Positions 15,701-23,208 of a stretch of DNA of 44,654 bases are shown here, one piece after another. The notes beneath the pieces are model-generated. The model had not been told where the DNA came from and ran no database searches. It saw nothing but the letters and a program-made list of their open reading frames with translations. Positions within the stretch are counted from its first letter, which is position 1; every line of letters starts with the position of its first letter. Position numbers and translations under genes: made by a program. This stretch comes from Planctomycetaceae bacterium (GTDB lineage: Bacteria; Planctomycetota; Planctomycetia; Pirellulales; Pirellulaceae), in the NCBI GenBank assembly GCA_002862205.1, contig PKCN01000079.1, forward strand, positions 1-44,654, read 5' to 3'.

Positions 15701-17908
15701 GCGGTCAGCTGCAAAGAAAATACTGGGGGCGGCACTGACAATCACGCCATCGCGCCACGCCATGACTCCTGTCGGATAAGGGATGCCGTCGAGAAATAAA
15801 GTTGACGAATCGTACTTTCCATCATTGTTTGTGTCTTCGAGGTAACGCACTCTTCCGCCGGGTTTGCCACGGTCGTCCATGCCCAGCGGATAGTCCGCCA
15901 TTTCAACGACCCACAGTTTTCCATCTGCACCCCAATCGATTGCGACAGGGTCCATGACCAGTGGTTCTGCTGCAACCAATTCAACGGTGAATCCCGGTGG
16001 CAGTTCGATTGATCCATGCGACTTTTCCGGCGATCGTGGTCCTGGTTCTGTGTTGCCCAGTAGTTGTGTAAATGAGCGTCGGTCAACTCCGTCTGGCAGA
16101 CGGTTTGTGTTTTCGTTCTGCACCCACATGTGCTGTCTGGCAAACCAGACTCCGTTGTTGGTCCCGTTGCGAACGATCAGTGGGATGTCCGTCGTTTTCT
16201 TGACATCACGTGAAAACAGGCCGCTTTGGGTATCGAATAGCTGGATTCCCGAGATCTTGCCGTTGCTAAAGATCACATCGTCATGTCCGTCCTCATCCAG
16301 ATCGACAAAACGGACGCCGTTATCATTGCCAGTCTGGTCAACCAGCGGAGCTGGGAACGGCCCGGCCTCGAACCATTCGCCCTGCTCATTGATCCGCATC
16401 ACAACCTGTCTGCGTTGGTTGGCAATGATGATCTCTGTCATTCCATCATTGTCGATGTCACGCAGTCGAACGCCCTGGTCGACGCCTCCAATGGATGTTG
16501 GAGTGTTGGCCAACGCAGTGGGCAAGGCACGCCGATTGAGTCTGCCGTTACTGAATTCGTAGATCGCCTTCGACTGTGCGTTGTTGATCAAAACAGAGAA
16601 GGTAGATTTTGGAGTGAGTTTTCCAATCTGCGCTCCCTGGTCAATTCGTTTTTGACCCTCGGAAGAGGTCAGCACAAGGTCATGGCTGGTGTCACGCCAC
16701 TGTTGCAAGTCTGGTTGCCAGATCCGCGTCGTCCTGTGGTGTTCGTTGCCAATCAAAACATCGAGGAACCCATCATCATTGATGTCTGCGATACGGACTC
16801 CATTGTCTTCACCATTATCAGGGGCCCGGATTGGTTGGTTGACAAGCAGGTTCTGGTTGATGCGATCCATGCAGTCTTTGAAGGTCAGAAACTTGACTCG
16901 CTTTCCGTACCTCTGTTGGGCATAGTTGATCAAGTCAATGATCTGGTCGTTCCGAATCCATCCGTGGGGATGGAAGACGAGGTTGAACATCCCTTTTTTT
17001 ATCACGGTAGCATCGAGGGCGGATTTCATGTCGGCCACGGTTACCGGATTGTTGGGTTGGTGCAGGTGCTGAGCCTCCCAGTCGCTGGGAACCATGCACG
17101 GGAATTGCCAGCACCTTTTCCCAATGACGTAAGGGTAAGGGTAGTTTTCGATTGTGTTGACGAAAGAGGGAAACGGAATGTACTTGTTCATCTTGGCGTT
17201 GCCATCACTGTCGACCACCAGGTCCCGCGGCAGTTCGGGGTCCCGATTGGTAAAAACATTGAAGACACTACTGTCAGCCTGCAGGTAATTTCCTGCGGGG
17301 GTTCTGCTGTTGAAAATCTCACTCCACAGTCGAGGACTGGGGGTGTTGCGGGAATCGCAGCACGGCGTTCGAAATGCGACTGGACGATTGCCGCGAATCG
17401 ATGACAGCAAGTCGACACATCGGTCGTAGGTGGATTTAGCCGTTTCGAATTGATCACCTTGCAAACAGGGGCATGGATGATCCACCGTGTGAACCTCCAG
17501 AGATAAACCTTCTTTGATCCACTGTTGGAGACGTGGGTCGTCGGGGTTCACGCTGCAGGTCATGATGCTCACTGGCGCGCGACCTTCGATGGTCTTGAGT
17601 CGTTCCAAAATGGGACGCAAGTAAGCTTCGTAGATTGCCGGGTCACGCATGTCGTCGATCCCTAAAGTGATGACAGCATCGACACCAGATTCACCAACCC
17701 ACTGTGGTGTTGTCAGTTTGGGGAACCTGGTTCTCGGGTAGTAGGGGTCGGAATACTCGGCAAGAAAAGCATGAGGATTGTCCGCGTGAGCCGATTGCAT
17801 GCCGCCATTGAATGGGAGCGGGCCACTGGGCAGGAACAAGTTGTGGGACAGGCAGAAGCAGATCGCAATGATCAAATAACTGGTCCGCTGGTTATGACTG
17901 GTGGTCAT
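12779..17908 (-). CDS. Giant secreted fusion: deacetylase-like / FG-GAP / PVC dehydrogenase / HEAT / heme c / putative sugar-binding protein
   Basis: 1709 residues from ATG 17908, chosen over the in-frame TTG at 17920 because GAGG lies 6 nt before the ATG. A signal peptide (about 1-42, cleavage near AHA/DN) is followed by a NodB-like polysaccharide-deacetylase fold. The metal-site candidates are Asp85-Asp86 and His140/His144 (HTVDH), with RTPCCDSRN and FHPHGW as later motifs. Three FG-GAP/VCBS-like calcium repeats follow (about 378-560, e.g. DINDDGFLDVLIGN). Next come the PVC-type membrane-bound dehydrogenase domain (about 640-1060, PPGFTVELVAAEPLV), HEAT-like helices, and a PVC heme-binding domain with CGTCH at 1436-1440. 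The C-terminal beta-rich domain (about 1570-1700) looks like a carbohydrate-binding module. The last four parts are a familiar planctomycete protein; the deacetylase front end is unusual. Oxidation coupled to polysaccharide processing is inferred only. Confidence 0.88.
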   Translation of the reverse strand: MTTSHNQRTSYLIIAICFCLSHNLFLPSGPLPFNGGMQSAHADNPHAFLAEYSDPYYPRTRFPKLTTPQWVGESGVDAVITLGIDDMRDPAIYEAYLRPILERLKTIEGRAPVSIMTCSVNPDDPRLQQWIKEGLSLEVHTVDHPCPCLQGDQFETAKSTYDRCVDLLSSIRGNRPVAFRTPCCDSRNTPSPRLWSEIFNSRTPAGNYLQADSSVFNVFTNRDPELPRDLVVDSDGNAKMNKYIPFPSFVNTIENYPYPYVIGKRCWQFPCMVPSDWEAQHLHQPNNPVTVADMKSALDATVIKKGMFNLVFHPHGWIRNDQIIDLINYAQQRYGKRVKFLTFKDCMDRINQNLLVNQPIRAPDNGEDNGVRIADINDDGFLDVLIGNEHHRTTRIWQPDLQQWRDTSHDLVLTSSEGQKRIDQGAQIGKLTPKSTFSVLINNAQSKAIYEFSNGRLNRRALPTALANTPTSIGGVDQGVRLRDIDNDGMTEIIIANQRRQVVMRINEQGEWFEAGPFPAPLVDQTGNDNGVRFVDLDEDGHDDVIFSNGKISGIQLFDTQSGLFSRDVKKTTDIPLIVRNGTNNGVWFARQHMWVQNENTNRLPDGVDRRSFTQLLGNTEPGPRSPEKSHGSIELPPGFTVELVAAEPLVMDPVAIDWGADGKLWVVEMADYPLGMDDRGKPGGRVRYLEDTNNDGKYDSSTLFLDGIPYPTGVMAWRDGVIVSAAPSIFFAADRNQDGRAEIVEDLYRGFGEGNQQHRVNGFERGLDNWIYLANGDSGGEVVSLKTNDRLNLGGQDLRIRPDSGEIDLQTGRTQFGRHRDDHGNWFGCSNPLPVRHFILADHYMRRNPFVASPTPRRDIARVDNTQLFPISRVLSHWSGYQTPTTGSSHKFTSACSTMIYRDNLLGKAYQGDTFTCAPVHNLVHRRKLIADGVSFQSQRPTENPDHEFLASTDSWFRPTTVTTGPDGALWVVDMYRLVIEHPEWIDDQREKELFLRAGHDRGRIYRIFPDDSPPRPIVKLSTLDSPRVAELLEVSNGRVRDLAQQELVTRKDLKVTSKLKHLATNSQSEMGRLHALCTLAGINTPDANLLTKALQDKSATVRRHAIRLCEHTVSSGGSSAQQLLKQLELKTSDPDPMVVMQLAYSLGAATGDKGANGLSALALRSLENPYLKAAVVSSLNRENLIAFYTAISKHPSIAKSFRPTMLEMASRMDNVNFLTHVVSELLDQLESIPASPVNMGLLAATLNVIELQKNQMPERIVTRIDKALRHALNMATDPNHDSAVRVAAIELAGLAPNESEQLIELLSVTEPIEVQIATTKAITANRPEEIMKRFTSLSPSVRNAAIEGLLLRKSTASDLLAAVKSKTIPMNSLSLLHRQRLTNHVDKALQAEAKNLFDSSQSSETRTKLIRDYQKVVTANSDTQAGKQLFTKHCGTCHQYKGIGHKVGPDLATLKNRSVPALVTAILDPGAAVEDKYVNYSVLTHDGVVHAGIIAGETTTAIEMRLADGKTKTIVRSDIERIHTTGQSLMPEGMEKNITPEQMGHLIGFLNEGTGTSKSQPGNVPVTIQAKADGTLYLPAAGCQMHGEQIRFEQRYGNIGFWNQADEFVTWAIQVPTSGKYEVIVDYACPEIAAGNICLLNCSDQALRATVTSTGNWDQYHELKMGTLDLTEGTFSIRFGADRDISGWLMDLRALTLRPTSPVGTNQ

Positions 17909-17990
17909 CAGTTGCCTCAAGACACGCGCTGGTAGGGGAGAACTACGGAATACAATTCATCCAAATTGTACAGAATGCAGACACTGGTTT

Positions 17991-18018
17991 TTGGCTTATG
18001 CTCTTATTCTGATATACT
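17991..18018 (+). promoter_or_regulatory. Sigma70-like promoter of the first DUF1549/1553-DUF1501 operon
   Basis: TTGGCT (17991-17996), a 16-nt spacer and TATACT (18013-18018; five of six matches to TATAAT) precede the ATG at 18086. The expected transcription start is near 18025. It is the best promoter match I found in the window. Confidence 0.55.
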
Positions 18019-18032
18019 TAAGTGGCACTTAA
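18018..18032. promoter_or_regulatory. Palindromic operator candidate overlapping the -10 box and start site
   Basis: TTAAGTG-G-CACTTAA is a perfect 7-bp inverted repeat around one central base. It shares its first base with the last base of the -10 hexamer and spans the predicted transcription start, the classical position for a repressor. No regulator gene is adjacent. Confidence 0.5.
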
Positions 18033-18085
18033 TCCAATGTGCTGCCCGCCTTTTACCTCCCAGCCTGAATCAGGTGTTCCAACTG

Positions 18086-21000
18086 ATGAGTACCTACGTG
18101 CAGCGTGTTCTGGCTGTCCTGATCGTGTCTTGGGCAGGTTTCACTTCAGGCATCAGTACCCACGTGGTGGCTGACGAAGGGGCCGTGTTTAAGCGTGAAA
18201 TTGTGGCGGCAGGTCCTGTTGCGCACTGGTCATTCGATGAGGTGGTTGTGTTGGACCATGGCGCTCGCTTGTCTCCTGGGCCGAGAGCTCCGGAGCATTC
18301 TGATTTCTCGACGGGCAATCAGGGCATCACTCTGACAGGTGGAACACGTGTCGTCGTTCCCGACGAGGGTTCTAAGTCCCGATTTGATTTTGATCATGGA
18401 GATTCCTTTTCGGTGGAGGCAATGGTCAATCCCAGGGAGATCAAGGGGTACTCAGCAATCTTGACCAAGGGGCGGACATCCAATGCCGGGTTTCCAAGCG
18501 ATAACCAGAACTGGGCTTTTCGACTCACTTCGGTTGGCGGTCATGCTGGTGTGAATTTTCTGTTTCGCAGTCGAGCGGGTGAGCACGGGGCTGCCGATTG
18601 GCACCGCTGGACCAGCAAAGAGGGGTTTGTCGTAGGTTCTGGATGGCATCATGTTGCCCTTTCCTACACCTTTGGCGAACCCGGTTCGATCCGAGCCTAC
18701 ATTGACGGCAAAGAGGTTGAGGGCAAATGGGACATGGGCGGGGCGACCCTCGCTCCACCGGTCGTCGATGATGACGAAGTCTGGTTGGGGTCGACGATGG
18801 GAGGAAACCCAAGTAACTCGTTTCATGGGACGTTGGACGAGGTTGCGTTGTACAGGCATGTGGTCCCAGACAAAATATTCAAAAGCCGTTTCAAATACGT
18901 CCCGCCCCGATTGGTGCTGCCCGATCCCAATTCCGGTGTTTTGCAGGTCAACATGCATGGGCCTTTGACCAGTGATCAATCTTTTCCGAATGAGCCTGGC
19001 GAACCAATTGCGGGGTGGCAACAGACGGAGCTTGGGTTTTTGCGACTGCCACACAAGTACAACGATTGGGGAATTCGTGAAGATTGGGGGACGGCGGTGA
19101 TGGTTCGTGCCGTCACCGAGATCGAACTTGAACCTGGTGATTACGATTTCCTGATTCGCAGTCGTGCAGCGACTCGCTTGTTCATCGATCGTGAGCAGGT
19201 GGTGTTGTTGCCGAAGCAGAAACGTGGTGGTGGTGCACACAATAAAGTGAAGCCAATTCCGGAGGTATCACGCCCGGGCATGCGGCCTTCTGCAATGGAT
19301 GATGTTGAGAAAATTTTCAAGTTCTCAACGTCCGGTGGGAGGCACGCGATCGTATTGGATGTCATGGTGGGTGGGCCGCGTTTGCGTCTTGATTTTGGCG
19401 AGCCATGTCTGGCCATTTCAAAGGGAACCGAGATGTTTCATTTGATCACGCCTGGCCGGCAGACCGGTAGCCCACTGACCGATGAAGGTTGGTCGGGGTT
19501 TGTCGAGCGTTTGGGTAGACGACTCGACAATATGGATGTTGAACAGCGTCGGCAGTCTGACCAGCAACAGGATTATTGGAACGAGCGGCACCAGTATGCA
19601 GTCGGACACTTGGCGGGTGAGAAGAATGAGACCAGCATCGATGAGTTGGTGAATCAACGTATCCACATCGCAAAAGAGAACTCAGGTGATCCGAAGTCGT
19701 TCTTTAACCAGCACGTGAGGCCCATTTTTGTGGAACACTGTTACCGCTGCCATGGTGATAAGGAACGTGGTGGATTGAATCTGCAGTCTCAGGAAAATTT
19801 GCTGACCGGGGGTGAATCAGGCGATGCGGCTGTGACTCCGGGAAAGCCGGATCAGAGTTACCTGCTGGAATTGGTGACGTCTGAATCGGGTGATCGAATG
19901 CCCCCTCAGGGAAAAGGGTTGAGTGAGACGCAAATTGACACATTGCAAACGTGGATTGGCGGGGGCGGCGTACTTGAACCCGCTCCTGTTGAGATCGCCA
20001 GTGTGTCACCCATGATCGATGATTTGACATTCCTGAGAAGGGTGTGGCTTGATTCAGTGGGGGTCTCTCCGACAGTTTCCGTTATACGTGAATTCTTGCA
20101 GGATCAGGACACTGACAAACGAGCACGAATGATTGCAAGTTTGTTGGTCGATGAGCGTTGGGCGGACAATTGGGTGGGTTATTGGCAGGATGTTCTCGCT
20201 GAAAATCCTAATCTGCTCAAGCCGATGTTGAACAATACAGGGCCCTTTCGCTTCTGGATTTTGGAATCGCTCCGAGACAACAAACCCATGGACCGCTTTG
20301 CGACGGAGCTGATCACGATGCGGGGAAGCGTGTGGGGTGGTGGTGCAGGGGGCTTCAGTGTTGCAACGTTGAACGATGTACCCATGGCTGCCAAGGCACA
20401 CATCATTGGCACAGCCTTTCTCGGCATCGATATGAAGTGTGCTCGATGTCACGATGCACCGTATCACGAAACGACCCAAAAGACCTTGTTTCAACTGGCT
20501 GCCATGTTGAAGCGGGAGCCGATCAAAGTGCCAGCGACCAGCAGTGTACCGGCAGCGTTCTTCGAACATGTCAATGCTGGGGGCCGCGAGTCGCTGATCG
20601 AAGTGACGTTGGATATTGGTGCGAAGGTTGGGCCGCAGTGGCCGTTCAAGGCGATCAATGACTTGGAGTTGAATCGATTTGTCGCCAACGAGGAAGATTC
20701 GCGGGCTCGCCTTGCAGCCAATGTGACATTCTCGCGAAGGTTTGCAGAAGTGATTGTGAATCGGCTCTGGAAACGACTGATGGGTGCTGGGCTGGTCGAA
20801 CCCGTTGACGATTGGGAAGGGCATCAGCCTTCGGATCCAAAGCTCTTGGCCTTTCTTGCGGATGAGTTCATTCGTGGTGGTTATGACCTGCGTGGTTTGA
20901 CCAGTCAAATCATGAACTCCAAGCTTTACCAAAGATCTGCTCAGGATGTACCAGCCAACCTCGTTGACTCAAACCGGTTCTTTGAGGGGCCGTACCGTCG

Positions 21001-21721
21001 CCGACTCATGGCTGAACAGATTGTCGACAACGCATGGCACTCCGCTGGGCGAGACATGAACCTGGGTCATTTGACCATGGATATCGAAGGACGTTTGGCC
21101 CCTGATTACTTCATGAATTTTGGTCAGCCCAAGCATGCCTGGGAATTCACGACGATGGCGAATGAACGTGATCGCCCAAGTCTCGCCATGCCAAAAATCC
21201 AGGCTGTGGTGGATGCACTGCTGGCATTCGGATGGAGAAATTCACGCCAGGAACCGACATCAAGTCGGATCGAAGAACCCAATCCACTGCAACCCGGAGT
21301 GCTGGCAAACGGTGTCATGGGGTCATGGTTAACCCAGTTGACTGATGATTCAGCGTTGACCCGAGTGTGTGTTGAGGAGGAATCCGTCGATCAATTGATT
21401 GAAACGCTGTTCCTGCGTTTTTTGACGCGTCTGCCCACGCCGAATGAGAAAAAACGATTTGCTGAATTGTTAAGTCCAGGATTCCGTGATCGAATTGTCC
21501 CCGAACAGGATCTGGCACCCGTGACCATCGCTGAACGTATGCCCTATGTTTCATGGTCCAATCATCTTGATGGTGCGGCTAATTTGATCAAACAGAAACA
21601 GGAAGAACTTGCCCGTAAGGGTGATCCACCCACACGATATTTGCAGAGCAACTGGCGGGAGCGTGCCGAGGATGCCTTATGGGCATTATTGAATGCTCCT
21701 GAGATGATCATTGTTCCATAA
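18086..21721 (+). CDS. Exported multiheme LamG-DUF1549-DUF1553 protein (PSD1 type), copy 1
   Basis: 1211 residues from ATG 18086, which has AGGTG 9 nt upstream and opens a proper signal peptide (about 1-28); the longer frame from TTG 17966 has no such features. Residues of about 55-270 form a LamG/concanavalin-like domain (VAHWSFDEV, then WHHVALSYTFGEPGSIRAYIDGKEV), and a PA14-like beta segment follows (about 290-460). The planctomycete cytochrome c domain has CYRCH at 552-556, and DUF1549 (about 640-850) holds a second heme site, CARCH at 785-789. DUF1553 is at about 890-1190 (RFAEVIVNRLWKRLMGAGLVEP). It is the first gene of an operon with a DUF1501 protein 101 nt downstream. Planctomycete proteins of this class are thought to act in the periplasm on polysaccharides or in electron transfer, but no activity is proven. 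Confidence 0.9.
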   Translation: MSTYVQRVLAVLIVSWAGFTSGISTHVVADEGAVFKREIVAAGPVAHWSFDEVVVLDHGARLSPGPRAPEHSDFSTGNQGITLTGGTRVVVPDEGSKSRFDFDHGDSFSVEAMVNPREIKGYSAILTKGRTSNAGFPSDNQNWAFRLTSVGGHAGVNFLFRSRAGEHGAADWHRWTSKEGFVVGSGWHHVALSYTFGEPGSIRAYIDGKEVEGKWDMGGATLAPPVVDDDEVWLGSTMGGNPSNSFHGTLDEVALYRHVVPDKIFKSRFKYVPPRLVLPDPNSGVLQVNMHGPLTSDQSFPNEPGEPIAGWQQTELGFLRLPHKYNDWGIREDWGTAVMVRAVTEIELEPGDYDFLIRSRAATRLFIDREQVVLLPKQKRGGGAHNKVKPIPEVSRPGMRPSAMDDVEKIFKFSTSGGRHAIVLDVMVGGPRLRLDFGEPCLAISKGTEMFHLITPGRQTGSPLTDEGWSGFVERLGRRLDNMDVEQRRQSDQQQDYWNERHQYAVGHLAGEKNETSIDELVNQRIHIAKENSGDPKSFFNQHVRPIFVEHCYRCHGDKERGGLNLQSQENLLTGGESGDAAVTPGKPDQSYLLELVTSESGDRMPPQGKGLSETQIDTLQTWIGGGGVLEPAPVEIASVSPMIDDLTFLRRVWLDSVGVSPTVSVIREFLQDQDTDKRARMIASLLVDERWADNWVGYWQDVLAENPNLLKPMLNNTGPFRFWILESLRDNKPMDRFATELITMRGSVWGGGAGGFSVATLNDVPMAAKAHIIGTAFLGIDMKCARCHDAPYHETTQKTLFQLAAMLKREPIKVPATSSVPAAFFEHVNAGGRESLIEVTLDIGAKVGPQWPFKAINDLELNRFVANEEDSRARLAANVTFSRRFAEVIVNRLWKRLMGAGLVEPVDDWEGHQPSDPKLLAFLADEFIRGGYDLRGLTSQIMNSKLYQRSAQDVPANLVDSNRFFEGPYRRRLMAEQIVDNAWHSAGRDMNLGHLTMDIEGRLAPDYFMNFGQPKHAWEFTTMANERDRPSLAMPKIQAVVDALLAFGWRNSRQEPTSSRIEEPNPLQPGVLANGVMGSWLTQLTDDSALTRVCVEEESVDQLIETLFLRFLTRLPTPNEKKRFAELLSPGFRDRIVPEQDLAPVTIAERMPYVSWSNHLDGAANLIKQKQEELARKGDPPTRYLQSNWRERAEDALWALLNAPEMIIVP

Positions 21722-21822
21722 GGTAAACACGTTTCGTAAACAGAACCAGACTGTCGGCAAGAGAGTGGCCCCAAGGTGCTTGCTCTGTCCAGGCGAATTC
21801 ATTCTTTATCGAGATTCAAGAG

Positions 21823-23097
21823 ATGAAACGACGAGAATTCATACAGACATCTGCTGCGGCTTCAGCGGCAATCATGACCGCCAATGCGGTTGGTGCGTCG
21901 CAGCCGATGCCACAGGGAAAAGCGGAACACTGTGTGATGCTGTGGCTTGGTGGTGGCATGTCGCAGATCGATACCTTTGATCCAAAGCAAAGGGGTGATG
22001 CAAAACAGAAAAAAGCCGGGTCGTATTATGGTGCCATCGATACGGCTGTTCCCGGAGTGCAAGTTTGTGAACATCTATCTAAAACGGCTCGCTTGATGGA
22101 AAACGTTACGGCAGTAAGAACAGTGAACCATGACGTGGTTGACGAACATGCTGCTGCCGCGAACCGAATGCATACTGGTCGACCCACCGCTGGGACTGTG
22201 ACGTATCCATCATTAGGATCGATTGTGGCGCACCAGCGAGGTGCGGCTGCCGAGGGCGTGCCTGCCTACGTCCTGCTTGGGTATCCAAACATCGCCCGAG
22301 GACCAGGCTTTTTGGGTCCCAAGGCTGGTTATGTTTACTCCACCAATATCGATTCTGGCCCAGCCGGATTGGCCCGCCCCAGGACCATTGCCGAAACTCG
22401 TGTTGGCCGACGCGAAGGTCTGCTTGATGCTGTTCGTCGTGGCGGGGCGAGTCGCTTCAAAGGCGATGCCAAGTTTCAGCAGTATGATACGGTGATCGCG
22501 GAAAGTCTGCGGTTGGCAGGACCGGAGTTCATGAATGTATTCAATCTTGGCAGCGAGCCTGATTCTTTGCGTAATGAGTATGCGAGTGAATTTGGGCAGC
22601 GTTGCCTACTGACCAGGCGGCTGTTTCAAGCTGGGGTGCGTTTCGTCGAAGTTTCGTACAGTGACAATTTTAAAAACGGTACTGGGTGGGATACCCACAA
22701 TGCAGGGCAGTTGAACCAGCATCTCCTGATTCAGGACTTGGATGCTGCTCTGGCGACGTTGATGGCAGATCTTGAGAAACACAAGTTGCTCGATAAAACC
22801 GTCATCCTTGTGAATTCTGAATTCGGTCGCCCGGGTGGGTTTGATTCCGGCGGTGGGCGAGGCCATCATTCAAAGTGCTTTACAAGCGTGATCGCTGGGG
22901 GTGGTTTGAACCACGTGGGGGCGTGGGGGCAGTCTGATGAATTAGGCGAAAAGGTGATGGATTCACCTGTCAGTGTGCCAGATTACTTTGCGACTGCTTT
23001 GGCGGCACTCCAGATTGATCCCTCGGCGAATCTTTATGATGGGGATCGCCCCGTCCCGATCACGAATCTTGGCAAGCCCATTACAGAGTTGTTTTGA
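21823..23097 (+). CDS. Tat-exported DUF1501 protein, copy 1
   Basis: 424 residues. The N-terminus KRREFIQTSAAASAA is a twin-arginine signal. DUF1501 belongs, as I recall, to the alkaline-phosphatase/sulfatase-like fold. Visible family motifs include LWLGGGMSQIDTFDPK near 45, VRTVNHDVVDEHAAA, the conserved NSEFGR at about 325, and the GRGHHSKCFTSVIAGGG histidine motif. The protein is folded before export (Tat), consistent with a metal cofactor. It is the second gene of the operon; pairing with a DUF1549/1553 protein is almost universal in planctomycetes and suggests the two act together outside the cytoplasm. It is shorter than the other two DUF1501 copies here and diverges from them strongly. 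Confidence 0.92.
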   Translation: MKRREFIQTSAAASAAIMTANAVGASQPMPQGKAEHCVMLWLGGGMSQIDTFDPKQRGDAKQKKAGSYYGAIDTAVPGVQVCEHLSKTARLMENVTAVRTVNHDVVDEHAAAANRMHTGRPTAGTVTYPSLGSIVAHQRGAAAEGVPAYVLLGYPNIARGPGFLGPKAGYVYSTNIDSGPAGLARPRTIAETRVGRREGLLDAVRRGGASRFKGDAKFQQYDTVIAESLRLAGPEFMNVFNLGSEPDSLRNEYASEFGQRCLLTRRLFQAGVRFVEVSYSDNFKNGTGWDTHNAGQLNQHLLIQDLDAALATLMADLEKHKLLDKTVILVNSEFGRPGGFDSGGGRGHHSKCFTSVIAGGGLNHVGAWGQSDELGEKVMDSPVSVPDYFATALAALQIDPSANLYDGDRPVPITNLGKPITELF

Positions 23098-23154
23098 GCG
23101 AAGGACTTGTCAGCAGGGCACGAAGTTCGTGAAGATGGCAATTGCTGGCTGTCC

Positions 23155-23199
23155 CAGTCACGGTGAATGCAGTCACGGTGGATGCAGTCACCGTAGTCG
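23155..23199. repeat. 15-bp tandem repeat, three copies, in a convergent spacer
   Basis: CAGTCACGGTGAATG (23155-23169), CAGTCACGGTGGATG (23170-23184) and CAGTCACCGTAGTCG (23185-23199). Copies 2 and 3 also form a 6-bp stem (ACGGTG/CACCGT, 23175-23180 and 23189-23194), which could slow convergent transcripts. Confidence 0.82.
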
Positions 23200-23208
23200 C
23201 TTGCCACC

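Noticed and set aside
16283-17404. A 373-codon open frame on the plus strand inside the giant fusion gene
   Set aside because: It is antisense to continuous, domain-rich coding sequence, has no recognisable domain and no Shine-Dalgarno; long shadow frames are expected opposite GC-biased codons.
23155-23199. 15-bp repeats as a possible CRISPR array
   Set aside because: The repeats are directly abutting with no spacers and diverge in the third copy; no cas genes are present.
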